Source: Thalassospira profundimaris WP0211 (GTDB taxonomy: Bacteria; Pseudomonadota; Alphaproteobacteria; Rhodospirillales; Thalassospiraceae). From it: a DNA stretch of 64,000 nt. Location: assembly GCF_000300275.1 (NCBI RefSeq), contig NZ_AMRN01000005.1:248001-312000 (forward strand). Reading direction: 5' to 3'. Shown here in pieces: positions 37,204 to 46,393 of the stretch. The translations under genes and the position numbers were made by a program. Below the pieces are notes generated by a model. It searched no databases. It had not been told where the DNA came from and saw only the letters and a list, made by a program, of their open reading frames with translations. Positions within the stretch are counted from its first letter, which is position 1. Each line of letters begins with the position of its first letter.

Positions 37204-38106
37204 ATGGGCGCGATGGATGAAAAACGCAAGGCAACGCTGATCGGTTCGGTTGCCGTAATTCTTTGGGCTCTGCTTGCCCTGTTCACGACCGAAGTGGCCG
37301 ACATCCCGCCGTTTCAACTGGTCAGTTTGTGCTTTGGTATCGCCAGCATTTTCAGTGCGCTCTGGATCTCGCTCCGCGGGGGTGATGTGGTTCGGGCCTT
37401 GTGTCAGCCACTTGGTGCCTGGGCGCTTGGCGTGGCGGGGCTGTTTGGCTATCACTTTTTCTATTTTGTCGCGCTGGCAAACGCGCCGGCAGTTGAGGCC
37501 AGTCTTATTGCCTATCTCTGGCCGCTGCTGATTGTTTTGTTTTCTGCACTTTTGCCCGGCGAACGACTGAAATGGCAGCATATCGGGGGTGCCGTTCTGG
37601 GGTTGTCCGGGGCCGTTCTTCTGGTGGGAAAGGGGCAAGCCCTGACCTTTGATCCGGCATTCGCGCTGGGATACGGGGCGGCAATTATCTGTTCATTGCT
37701 GTGGTCGGGTTATTCGGTCGCGAACCGGCGCTATCGCAATGTTCCGGTGGGGGCAGTCTGCGGGTTTTGTGCAGGTGCCGCCATTCTTGGCCTCATTACG
37801 CATGCTATGATCGAAGACTGGGTAACGCCAGACGCCAGACAGTGGCTTGCTATTCTCGGGCTTGGACTGGGCCCGGTCGGGGCCGCATTCTTCGTCTGGG
37901 ACCATGGCACCAAACACGGTGATATTCAGATCCTCGGTGTTCTGGCCTATGGCGCGCCATTGCTTAGCACATGCTTGTTGATTGCGTTCGGCAAGGCGAT
38001 TGCAACGCCAGCCATTATCGCCGGCTGCATCTTGATCGTTGGCGGCGCCATTCTGGCATCAGCGAATTTCAATTCACGAAAACGTCGGCAGCGAAGCTCT
38101 GTTTAA
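37204..38106 (+). CDS. DMT transporter resembling YddG-type amino-acid exporters
   Basis: 300 aa (ATG 37204 or 37213). Begins KRKATLIGSVAVILWALLALFTT, resembling the YddG aromatic amino-acid exporter start, then ten hydrophobic segments; VEASLIAYLWPLLIVLFSALL is the conserved first-half end. Inner membrane exporter, substrate not proven. Follows an AraC gene that may be its regulator. Confidence 0.85.
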   Translation: MGAMDEKRKATLIGSVAVILWALLALFTTEVADIPPFQLVSLCFGIASIFSALWISLRGGDVVRALCQPLGAWALGVAGLFGYHFFYFVALANAPAVEASLIAYLWPLLIVLFSALLPGERLKWQHIGGAVLGLSGAVLLVGKGQALTFDPAFALGYGAAIICSLLWSGYSVANRRYRNVPVGAVCGFCAGAAILGLITHAMIEDWVTPDARQWLAILGLGLGPVGAAFFVWDHGTKHGDIQILGVLAYGAPLLSTCLLIAFGKAIATPAIIAGCILIVGGAILASANFNSRKRRQRSSV

Positions 38107-38262
38107 TAATGCCAATCGGTGTGTGGCAGTTCGGTCACAATTACGTGAACATCGGTCAGAAAGAGCCTGGTTGTGCTGTGCAACAGTATTTAACTGACCT
38201 ATAGTCGTTATGTGCTTGGGGAGGGGGCGTAGAACAACAATTACGCATCTAGGGACAGATGA

Positions 38263-40023
38263 ATGACGCAGTCACAAAAAGACATTGCGCTTGAAATGAA
38301 GCGGGCAATGTCGGCCGGGCAGTTTGATCGCGCAGCCATGATTGGCGCGCAACTGTTGCGTTTGCATTCCAATAGAACAGATATCCAGATCATGACCGCG
38401 GTAAGCGAGCTGCAGGGAGGTTCTGTTGAAAATGCAGGTAGAAGGCTGAAAAAGCTGTTTAATTCACTGCCGTTGACGGACCGTTTTTTTGCACCAGTCG
38501 CTCAGAACTTCCTGCAATATGCATATCAGTCAAATGACTATTCTTCATTTGAATCTGCGATCAGAAAGCGCTTGCGTGCTGCGACGCACAAGGATTGGCT
38601 CAGCTATATGCTCGCTGACGTCATCTTCCAAAGAGAACTCAGCAAAAGTCCTGGACTGTGTTTTGCACCCGGACTGAGCGAAGCAATCGACGTTCTCAAT
38701 TCGATTCCCGGCAAAAGCCAGACATTCGACGAAGCCCAGATGCTGCTTGGTCGAGTTTATCTGTATCAAGAAAAATATACAGAGGCATTTGGCATTCTGG
38801 AAGGCGTCGTCGAGCGCAACCCGGATGGTCTTGCATCACGAATGTTGCTGGCGTCAACTTATGCAATGGCTGGCGACGTGGAAAACGCAGTTGCTGCGAG
38901 CCTGGAAATCCTGCGTCGGAAGCCATCTTTTGGTGCTCAGCCATACCTGATCATTTCCTTTATGCGCCCGCAATCCATGCCCGAAAGTGCCAGCGGTGTT
39001 CTCGATGCAATGCTTGATAAGGCGGATATCGCAAAAGGAGAGCGTTACAAGGCGGCCTTTGCGCGGGCAAAGATCGAGGAAATGAAAGGCAACATGAAAG
39101 AGGCCTTTGATTTCTATCGGTTGGGGCATAGTGCAAACCGGTCGGAGCGGCCGTTTGATATGCCGCGCGAACTCATGGAACTTGCGCGTTTGCGTGATAT
39201 GGCGGGATCGGTCCCGGTTTTGGAAGATGTCAGCTCAGAAAACGAAGATGGCCCGCGCCCGATCTTCATCGTCGGGATGCCGCGATCCGGAACAACCCTG
39301 ACCGAGCGTATTCTTGGTGCCCATCCCGATGTGCATGCCGCCGGCGAAATCGGCGATTTTGCCAAGGCAGTTATTGATGTGGTCGGACGTGGTCAGATTT
39401 CTGATCAATTGGCGCGCATCAATGCCAAGGCAGCGAAGAAAATTCGCCAACAGTATCTTGCGGCACTCAAGGCCTATGCGCCCGAAAAGCGGTTTGTCAC
39501 CAACAAGACACCAGCCAATTTCCTACGTGTAGAGATGATCCGGCGCGTCTTTCCCGATGCACCGATCATTCACACCCATCGCCATCCGCTTGCGACCTGT
39601 CTTTCGATCTACACGACACCGTTTTCAATCCCGATGCGGTATTCCGATGATCTCGGCGAATTGGCTGATTACTACCGCGGTTATGTCGGTCTGATGAATG
39701 CCAGTTTTGAAGCAGATCAAAATGGCCAGCTTTACGATCTTTCGTACGAAGACCTCGTGTCTGATCCGGAAGCTGTTGCACAGGATTATCTGGCCCATTG
39801 CGGACTGGATTGGCATCCGGGATGTCTTGAATTTTATCGTGCCGGCAAAGTTGCTGCGACGGCCAGCATGATCCAGGTTCGTCGCCCGATCAATCAGGAC
39901 TCCGTTGAAAAATGGCAACGGTTTGAGCCGTTTATCGGGCCGTTGGCATCCTTGGCCGATGATCCGTACGTTCAGCAACGGAGTGCTGCGCGCAAATCAT
40001 CGCGCCGTGCGGTTGCTGCGTGA
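38263..40023 (+). CDS. TPR-containing sulfotransferase
   Basis: 586 aa. Residues about 1-300 are helical TPR-like repeats (for example AQMLLGRVYLYQEKYTEAFG, RMLLASTYAMAGDVENAV). From about 334 the sulfotransferase domain: 5'-phosphosulfate loop FIVGMPRSGTTLTERIL, AAGEIGDF, KRFVTNKTPANFL, and the 3'-phosphate-binding HTHRHPLATCLS. Uses PAPS to sulfate a protein or glycan presumably recruited by the TPRs. No signal peptide, so cytoplasmic. Monocistronic with AGGGACAG ribosome site. Confidence 0.88.
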   Translation: MTQSQKDIALEMKRAMSAGQFDRAAMIGAQLLRLHSNRTDIQIMTAVSELQGGSVENAGRRLKKLFNSLPLTDRFFAPVAQNFLQYAYQSNDYSSFESAIRKRLRAATHKDWLSYMLADVIFQRELSKSPGLCFAPGLSEAIDVLNSIPGKSQTFDEAQMLLGRVYLYQEKYTEAFGILEGVVERNPDGLASRMLLASTYAMAGDVENAVAASLEILRRKPSFGAQPYLIISFMRPQSMPESASGVLDAMLDKADIAKGERYKAAFARAKIEEMKGNMKEAFDFYRLGHSANRSERPFDMPRELMELARLRDMAGSVPVLEDVSSENEDGPRPIFIVGMPRSGTTLTERILGAHPDVHAAGEIGDFAKAVIDVVGRGQISDQLARINAKAAKKIRQQYLAALKAYAPEKRFVTNKTPANFLRVEMIRRVFPDAPIIHTHRHPLATCLSIYTTPFSIPMRYSDDLGELADYYRGYVGLMNASFEADQNGQLYDLSYEDLVSDPEAVAQDYLAHCGLDWHPGCLEFYRAGKVAATASMIQVRRPINQDSVEKWQRFEPFIGPLASLADDPYVQQRSAARKSSRRAVAA

Positions 40024-40090
40024 CCAAGCGGGTTGGTTTGGGTTAGAAGGTATCGGTATAAGATGATGCCGACAAACCCGGAGCGCCGCG

Positions 40091-41065
40091 ATGAACACGA
40101 CCATTCCAAAGGCAGAACTGCACCTGCATCTTGAAGGGGCGATGACGCCATCGCTTGTCCGCAGCTTTGCCAAGCGCAATGGCCTGACATTGCCGGGTGA
40201 TATCTATGATGCGCAGGATCGTTATATCTGGCGTGATTTTCCCGAGTTCCTCAACAGTTTTGACAAGGCGAGTACTGCCATCCGCACCAAGCAGGATTAT
40301 TCCGATCTGACCTGTTCCTATCTGGTAGAGCAGGCAAAGGTCGGCACGCTTTATGTCGAGATTTTCTGTTCGCCGACCCATGCAGCCAGTTGTGGATTGT
40401 CATTTGACGCGCATCTTGAGGCAGTCGTTGATGGTATTGACCGTGCCGAAAAAGAAACCGGGATCATTGGCCGGATTATCATGACCTGTGTGCGCCACGT
40501 TGGGCCGGATGTGGCGGTCAAGGTCGCGCGTGAAACGGTTGATTGTCGTCACCCGTACATTGTCGGTTTTGGCATGGGCGGCAATGAAAGCCTGTTCACA
40601 CAGGAAGATTTTTATCCGGCGTTCAAGATCGCCCGCGATGCCGGTCTTGGCTGCACCACCCACGCCGGCGAGGTCGAAGGGCCGCAAAGTGTATGGGACG
40701 CGATTGAAAAACTTCCAGTGACGCGGATCGGCCACGGGGTGCGATCAATCGAAGACCCCAAACTGGTCGATACACTGGTTAAGCGTGATATCGTTCTTGA
40801 AGTTTGTCCGGGATCGAATATCGCGCTGTCGGTTTTCCCGGATTACACATCCCATCCGCTGCGCAAATTCTACGACGCGGGGGTCAAGGTGACCCTTGGC
40901 TCTGACGATCCACCGTTTTTCTTTACCTCGCTTGCAGCCGAATATCAGCGTGCCGAGGAGGTGTTTGGTTTTAGCCCCGAAGAGCTCAGTGGTCTGACCC
41001 GTACCGCCATCGAAGCTGCCTTTGTTGATGATGCGATCAAGGCTAAACTTCTGGCAAAGCTTTAG
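40091..41065 (+). CDS. Adenosine deaminase family protein
   Basis: 324 aa. Zinc TIM-barrel deaminase: PKAELHLHLEGAM (two His ligands), CTTHAGEVEGP (His and catalytic Glu), RIGHGVR (His), and LGSDDPPFF (zinc Asp pair). CPGSNIALSVF is closer to adenine/adenosine-deaminase-like proteins than to classic Add, so the substrate (adenosine, adenine or a modified purine) is uncertain. Possible role in purine salvage. Confidence 0.85.
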   Translation: MNTTIPKAELHLHLEGAMTPSLVRSFAKRNGLTLPGDIYDAQDRYIWRDFPEFLNSFDKASTAIRTKQDYSDLTCSYLVEQAKVGTLYVEIFCSPTHAASCGLSFDAHLEAVVDGIDRAEKETGIIGRIIMTCVRHVGPDVAVKVARETVDCRHPYIVGFGMGGNESLFTQEDFYPAFKIARDAGLGCTTHAGEVEGPQSVWDAIEKLPVTRIGHGVRSIEDPKLVDTLVKRDIVLEVCPGSNIALSVFPDYTSHPLRKFYDAGVKVTLGSDDPPFFFTSLAAEYQRAEEVFGFSPEELSGLTRTAIEAAFVDDAIKAKLLAKL

Positions 41066-41082
41066 GGTCAAAACCACTCAAA

Positions 41083-42024
41083 TCATCGCCCAGGTCTCCC
41101 GGATTCACTTTTTTGCGTGCGCGCGATGTGAGCATCAAAAATTTGCCAGAACCTGTTTCGATAAATGTCACGTTCCTGAAGAATTTCGTGGCGGGCTTCA
41201 GGGATCTCCGCAATGGTGATCGACGGTACGTTGCCAAACAGATCTTCCGTCGTCTGGTTTGAAACAACCTGATCGTTCCCGGCCAGAACAATGGTGATGG
41301 GGGGCAGGGACCATGTGCCAGACTTCATCTGTTCGATCCGGGTGGTCAGGGATGCTTGCGCCTTGAAACAGGCATCAAGCCAGCCAGCAGAAACGCCACC
41401 AACCACAAGGTTCGGACTGCTTTGCAAGATGGCAACATTTCGCGCATGACGGACCGGATCGGAAGTCAGAATGTTTTCGGCCTCGAACCCGGCAAGCGGG
41501 CTTAGTTTGCGTTGGCCGGGCAGGTACTGTTTGTCAAATCCATAACGACACATGCTGTCGGAGACAAATTGCGCCGCCAATGACAGCCAATCAGGACCAC
41601 CCAGTCCAAAAAACGGCGCGACCATCACCACGCTTTCCCACAGATCCGGTTGATCGAGCATCATCGCCATCGCAACCAGCCCGCCGGTCGAGTGCGTTAT
41701 CAGAAGCGGGCAGGCAATGCCGTGGACTTTTTTCACATGATCAACAACATGGCGTGTATCGGCGATATAATGCGCAACATCATGGATATACCCCATGACC
41801 GGATCATTCGTTTCGCGGGACGATCCACCGTGGCCGCGAAAATCAAAGGTCACACAACCGAAACCACGTTCGGCAAGCTCGTCTGCCGTTTCCTGATAGC
41901 GTTCAATATATTCCCCGCGCCCCTGCAGGATAAGGACATGCTGGCGCGTGTTTTCGGGCGTTTGAACACCAAAGCGCAGATTTATCCCGTCGGGTGTTTC
42001 GAAAATGTCGGTCGAAAAAGTCAT
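41083..42024 (-). CDS. Alpha/beta hydrolase, monoacylglycerol-lipase/lysophospholipase-like
   Basis: 313 aa. Serine lipase pattern: ILQGRGEYIERY (oxyanion region), VTFDFRGHGGSSR, nucleophile THSTGGL, ILAGNDQVVS (Asp), ARHEILQE (His). Related to PldB. It follows the next hydrolase gene by 16 bases on the same strand, so the two are probably an operon. Convergent with the deaminase gene, with only 17 bases between the stops. Confidence 0.88.
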   Translation of the reverse strand: MTFSTDIFETPDGINLRFGVQTPENTRQHVLILQGRGEYIERYQETADELAERGFGCVTFDFRGHGGSSRETNDPVMGYIHDVAHYIADTRHVVDHVKKVHGIACPLLITHSTGGLVAMAMMLDQPDLWESVVMVAPFFGLGGPDWLSLAAQFVSDSMCRYGFDKQYLPGQRKLSPLAGFEAENILTSDPVRHARNVAILQSSPNLVVGGVSAGWLDACFKAQASLTTRIEQMKSGTWSLPPITIVLAGNDQVVSNQTTEDLFGNVPSITIAEIPEARHEILQERDIYRNRFWQIFDAHIARTQKSESGRPGR

Positions 42025-42040
42025 CGGGCGGGTTCAGTTC

Positions 42041-43339
42041 CTAGTCCTGCGTGGTGATTGCCTTTGCGATGAAGGCAGCCATTTTATCCATCATACCCGG
42101 GAAGTCGGGATTGAATGTGCCACGACGCATTGTGCCGGGGGGCGCTTCGTCAAAAAGATTGCGTTCGCCATACAGGACATCCGTGCCGGATTGGCAGTTT
42201 GAGCGGGCAGTTTCGTCATCATAATGACCGCAATCAGGGACCGCGCCATCAAGGCCATAAATGGGATCCTTGGGGCTCATGGTAATTGCGGTGTGGGCAT
42301 GATTGAGTGTACGCATCTCGTTGTTTTCTGAGCGGACAATTTCAATGCCGTCGCAAGTTGCGCTGCTAGTCGGCGGGTCGATTTTGCCCTGATACCAGAT
42401 CAGGTGTTTTTGCGGGGTGGTGACCTTGTTGCAGAAGAAGTCGCGCATCAGGTCGGGGTTGATGGTCTGATCATCCGAACTGACAACGCCGAAAACCGGA
42501 ACATCAAAGTCTTCCAACTTTCCTTGGCCAAAGGGCTTGGTCAGCAAATAAAACTCCGCTGCCGCGTTCATTGCCATCGAACCATATTTGCCAGGATCAT
42601 TATTCTCGCCCTCACCGACCCAGTCTTTGACATATCGGACATAGGGGGTAAGCCAGGCCTGTTCGCTTTTGGCCGCAAGACCGGGTGACAGCATAACCAG
42701 TGCGCTGATCAGGTCGCTCTTGGCCTGTTGTTCGCTATAGACCCGCCCAATCAGGGCGGCCCCGGTCGAAAAACCCATCGGGATGATGTGATCAATCTCA
42801 TCCCCAAAGCTGTTCATGCCGAAACGAACGGTTTCGAGCCAGTCTTCATATTCGACATCAAGCAAGTCACCCGGCACCGTGCCATGCCCCGGAAGAAGAA
42901 CACCGTGAAACGTCGCACAGGGAAAACGTTGGCGCAGATCATCACGGATGTCACTTAACCAATAAGGGCTGTCGGTCAGGCCATGTACCATCAGGAAGCC
43001 AACACCATTTCCCTGCGCAGGGTCGGTTTCTTCGTTGGCAGTACAGGTGTTGCTCACCGGTCCAAGCACATAAGGCGCGCGCATATCGACAACCTGATCA
43101 AGCGTATGGATGCCAAACGGTTTTTCTTCATGCACAAATCGTGTCGTGGAAAGGACGTCGCGGAGTTGCTGGCGTGTGGAGCGGACATAATCTTCAAACG
43201 GCATTCCTTCGACGGGCGGAGCAATCGCGGCACCGGATGGCGAAAGCGGGGCGTCTGATTTTGCGCAGGCACCTGTCGTCAAAAGTCCCAGCAGGGCAAG
43301 GGATGCCAAACCAGTCTGAAATATGCGGGACGTACCCAT
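42041..43339 (-). CDS. Exported alpha/beta hydrolase (possible lipoprotein)
   Basis: 432 aa. N-terminal signal LASLALLGLLTTGACAK, with Cys25 a possible lipid site (lipobox TGAC is not ideal) or a plain signal peptide. The hydrolase core has FLMVHGLTDSPYW, LLPGHGTVPGDL, nucleophile MGFSTGAALIG, VFGVVSSDDQTI (Asp) and LNHAHTAI (His). Several extra cysteines suit the periplasm. Substrate unknown; upstream partner of the lysophospholipase-like gene. Confidence 0.82.
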   Translation of the reverse strand: MGTSRIFQTGLASLALLGLLTTGACAKSDAPLSPSGAAIAPPVEGMPFEDYVRSTRQQLRDVLSTTRFVHEEKPFGIHTLDQVVDMRAPYVLGPVSNTCTANEETDPAQGNGVGFLMVHGLTDSPYWLSDIRDDLRQRFPCATFHGVLLPGHGTVPGDLLDVEYEDWLETVRFGMNSFGDEIDHIIPMGFSTGAALIGRVYSEQQAKSDLISALVMLSPGLAAKSEQAWLTPYVRYVKDWVGEGENNDPGKYGSMAMNAAAEFYLLTKPFGQGKLEDFDVPVFGVVSSDDQTINPDLMRDFFCNKVTTPQKHLIWYQGKIDPPTSSATCDGIEIVRSENNEMRTLNHAHTAITMSPKDPIYGLDGAVPDCGHYDDETARSNCQSGTDVLYGERNLFDEAPPGTMRRGTFNPDFPGMMDKMAAFIAKAITTQD

Positions 43340-43491
43340 GATGATTGCTCCGTTCGGTTCCCGGGATTGGACTTGGTTTTTCTATTGTTGTCAGAAGATG
43401 TTAACGCGGGAAGCCACATGGTGCGAGAAACAAAAAAGCGATCTGTGAACAGATCGCTTTTTCATCAGTATCACCGCTGTGAGTAACCGGA

Positions 43492-43896
43492 TTATTCCAC
43501 CAGTTCCCAGCTGTGCGTGACCTCTGCGGCCTTGGACAGCATGATGGATGCCGAGCAGTATTTTTCTGCCGAAAGTTCGACGGCGCGGCCGACCTTGGTT
43601 TCATTAAGGTTTTTACCCTTTACCTTGAAGTGCAGGTGGATTTTGGTGAAGACCTTCGGGTCGGTTTCTGCGCGTTCGGCCTTAACGTCGGTTTCGACAT
43701 CAAGGACGTTTTCTCGACCCTTCTTAAGGATATGAACAACGTCAATCGACGAACAGCCACCGATACCAAGCAGAAGCATCTCCATCGGGCTCGGGCCAAA
43801 TCCGTTATCCCTGTCGCCATCCATGACGACACCATGTCCGGTACCACTCATTCCGGTGAAGGTCAGGTTTTCAAGCCACTTTACACGCGCTTCCAT
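43492..43896 (-). CDS. yhfA: OsmC/YhfA-family protein
   Basis: 134 aa from ATG 43896, which gives MEARVKWLENLTFTG, matching E. coli YhfA (MQARVKW). OsmC-fold cysteines in GGCSSIDVVHIL and AEKYCSASIML, spaced as in peroxide-reducing members. Role in thiol peroxide or redox metabolism is inferred from the family; YhfA itself is poorly characterised. Small monocistronic gene. Confidence 0.85.
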   Translation of the reverse strand: MEARVKWLENLTFTGMSGTGHGVVMDGDRDNGFGPSPMEMLLLGIGGCSSIDVVHILKKGRENVLDVETDVKAERAETDPKVFTKIHLHFKVKGKNLNETKVGRAVELSAEKYCSASIMLSKAAEVTHSWELVE

Positions 43897-44095
43897 CTTC
43901 GCATTCCCATATGTGAACAATTGTTGTCTTAACCTCTAGCCCGCCTTGCGCCTACCTGCAAGGTGAGATCATGGAAAGTCGGCCGGGCTGTGGTCGCAAA
44001 TGCGACCATGAGTGGCAAGTTGTTATAGGAGTTTTTACTTTCCGGATGGATACTGGTGTAATTATTCAGATCCCTATGGTGCAGGAGTATCAGTC

Positions 44096-44428
44096 ATGAC
44101 AGAGGATCCGACGCGCAGCAAAAGCCGTTTCATGATGGGCATGGAGCATGTCCTGCGTGAGATCAATCACGAAATCATCAGCCCGGCCATTCCGGATATG
44201 TCGGTTGAAAATGCCGTGCCGCTGATGATCACCGTTGCACGGCTTCGGGCGGATTATCTGAAATTTGCCTTCCACCTTTGCGATGATCGCGCAGAGGAAC
44301 ACCCGACGGTGGACGAGTTGGCAAAGCTCAAGCATCTGAGAGAAAGCTTTCAGGAAATGCTGGCCGTCGCCAAGGAACTCGAACACTGCATTGATCGCGG
44401 TTACATCGATCTTCCGGCGAAAAAATAA
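44096..44428 (+). CDS. Small helical protein of unknown function
   Basis: 110 aa from ATG 44096, CAGGAG upstream. Not recognised. Predicted fully helical and acidic, with PDMSVENAVPLMITVARLRAD and a coiled-coil-like end (LAKLKHLRESFQEMLAVAKELEHCIDRG). No signal peptide. Codon use fits the core genome, so it is likely a genuine conserved gene. Confidence 0.65.
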   Translation: MTEDPTRSKSRFMMGMEHVLREINHEIISPAIPDMSVENAVPLMITVARLRADYLKFAFHLCDDRAEEHPTVDELAKLKHLRESFQEMLAVAKELEHCIDRGYIDLPAKK

Positions 44429-44609
44429 CGATATTCTGACCTGCACCCGTGTTTGATGTCCTGCTATTCAAAAAAATAATGACTTATTCTCCAGTATATG
44501 CAATGGGTTGCGCATATAAATACACAAGGCCGTCTTAAAAGGTCTGATCTGGGACATCACATAAAACACGAATAAAGGGAGAGCGCTGTTTTGCAGCGCG
44601 CCGGGTGTC

Positions 44610-46265
44610 TTGTCAGTCAGTGCGGATGTTGTGGCAACTGCGGCGTTGTCACGTGATAGTCTTATTTTTCTGGATCCGGGCGACCTTAAGGTTGTCTACG
44701 TCAACGCGGCTGCGGAAAAGCAGCTTGGCGATGCAAAATCTGTTTTGCGTAAAGGTACAGAGGTCAAACAGCTTCTGGCCTATCTTGCCAAAAATGGCGA
44801 ATTTACCGATGGCGACGCAGTAGCAGCAGTTCGCAACGCCCTCGCATCCATTTCGTCGGGCAAACATGCCGAACTTCCGGCCTTTCGTCTGGGGAAAACG
44901 CCGTTTAACTGGCATTGCGATGTCGGACCGTCCGGAACATTTGCGCTGGTGTTACGTGATGCCGGGCGCGCCCAGGAACTTGCCAAGGCACTGTCAGAAC
45001 ACAAGACATTCATTCAGCACCTCATCGATGTTTTGCCAACTCCGGTTTACCTCAAAAACCGCGAAGGGGTTCTGACCCGTTGTAACGGCGCCTTTGCCGA
45101 ACTGTTTGGTACGGATGTCGAAACGGCGATTGGCAAGAGAATGGCGGACTTTGCTCCCAAATCACTTGCCAAAACCGTCGGTGAACTCGAAGCACCGTTA
45201 CGCGATGCCGAGGGGCAGGTACGTGACGAGATTACCTTTGCGATTGATGACAAGGAATGCACGGCCCTGTTTGCCGCCTCGACCCTCAGGGGGCCAAGTG
45301 GCGCGATTGCGGGCACCATCGGATCATTGATTGATGTGACCAGCCTTAAAAAGGCGCAGGCCGAGGTCGCCGAGGCATCCCAGCGTCTGACAGGGTTGCT
45401 TGAAAGTGCACCGATCGGGGTCGGGATTTCCAACCGGGAAAGCGGCGTTTTCAAATTCTTCAACAGCACATTTTCCAAAATGCTCGGAATTGAAGACGAA
45501 AGCAAAGCAACGGATTCCATTCTTCTTTCCGAACGTTATCGCGAGAAATCGCTAGAGGATATGGATGCGCTGGGTGAACTTCAGGATGTCGAGATCCGGT
45601 TGCGCCGATCTGATATGCCCGAGGCGCGCTGGCTTAAAACATCAATCGAACCGCTTTCGTTCCAGGGGGAGGAAAGCGTGCTTTGGTGGACCAGCGACAT
45701 CACCAAGCAAAAGCACGCCGCGCGCGAATTGCAGAACAAGGCCAACAATGATGAGCTGACCGGGTTGGCCAACCGTGCGCGCTTCATGCAGAAGCTTGAT
45801 CAGTGCGAAACCGTGTTGCGCGGAACCGATACGCCCGCCGCGATCTTTATCCTTGATCTTGATGGCTTCAAGCAACTGAACGACACGCAAGGTCATGCTG
45901 CTGGGGACTGGGTACTTGTTGAAACCGGCAAGCGCCTGAAACGTGCAGCCCGCCGCGCAGAAGAGGTCGCACGCCTAGGCGGGGACGAGTTTACCTTGCT
46001 GTTCTTAAACAAGGGCGCTGAAAAGGAAATGGCCGAGGCGGCCGAAGCGATTCTTGCCGAAATGAGCCGTCCATTTGTCTGGGAAGGACATGATTGCGAT
46101 ATTTCCGCCTCGATCGGGCTGGCTGTGTTTGATGGCGGCAATTGCGATATGAGCGAGCAACTCCGCCGTGCTGACAAGGCGATGTATGAAGCCAAGGCAG
46201 CAGGCAAGGCACAATATCGCCTCTATACCCCGGATATGGAACCCGATCTGCATGCTGATGATTGA
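44610..46265 (+). CDS. PAS-GGDEF diguanylate cyclase
   Basis: 551 aa, TTG start (a GTG at 44631 is an alternative). Three PAS-like regions (about 10-110, 130-245, 260-375), the second with DVLPTPVYLKNREGVLTRCN, then GGDEF domain from about 385: NNDELTGLANRARF, FILDLDGFKQLNDTQGHAAGD, RLGGDEF at about 454, SIGLAVF. The active signature is intact. The product-inhibition site has RxxE in place of RxxD, so feedback inhibition may be weak or absent. No membrane helices, so a cytoplasmic sensor. Opposes the EAL protein at 35 kb. Confidence 0.9.
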   Translation: MSVSADVVATAALSRDSLIFLDPGDLKVVYVNAAAEKQLGDAKSVLRKGTEVKQLLAYLAKNGEFTDGDAVAAVRNALASISSGKHAELPAFRLGKTPFNWHCDVGPSGTFALVLRDAGRAQELAKALSEHKTFIQHLIDVLPTPVYLKNREGVLTRCNGAFAELFGTDVETAIGKRMADFAPKSLAKTVGELEAPLRDAEGQVRDEITFAIDDKECTALFAASTLRGPSGAIAGTIGSLIDVTSLKKAQAEVAEASQRLTGLLESAPIGVGISNRESGVFKFFNSTFSKMLGIEDESKATDSILLSERYREKSLEDMDALGELQDVEIRLRRSDMPEARWLKTSIEPLSFQGEESVLWWTSDITKQKHAARELQNKANNDELTGLANRARFMQKLDQCETVLRGTDTPAAIFILDLDGFKQLNDTQGHAAGDWVLVETGKRLKRAARRAEEVARLGGDEFTLLFLNKGAEKEMAEAAEAILAEMSRPFVWEGHDCDISASIGLAVFDGGNCDMSEQLRRADKAMYEAKAAGKAQYRLYTPDMEPDLHADD

Positions 46266-46336
46266 TTTAATCGCGATCTTAAATGCCGGATCAACCTGAT
46301 CGGGGACGCGTAAGCAAACGATTTTAGCGAAACGAA

Positions 46337-46364
46337 AAACGCCCGGCCGATTGGCCGGGCGTTT
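46337..46364. terminator. Bidirectional terminator between GGDEF gene and glnA
   Basis: Twelve-pair stem AAACGCCCGGCC / GGCCGGGCGTTT with GATT loop. Confidence 0.8.
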
Positions 46365-46393
46365 CGCGTAAGCATTGTCTTCCGAATGGAAGA

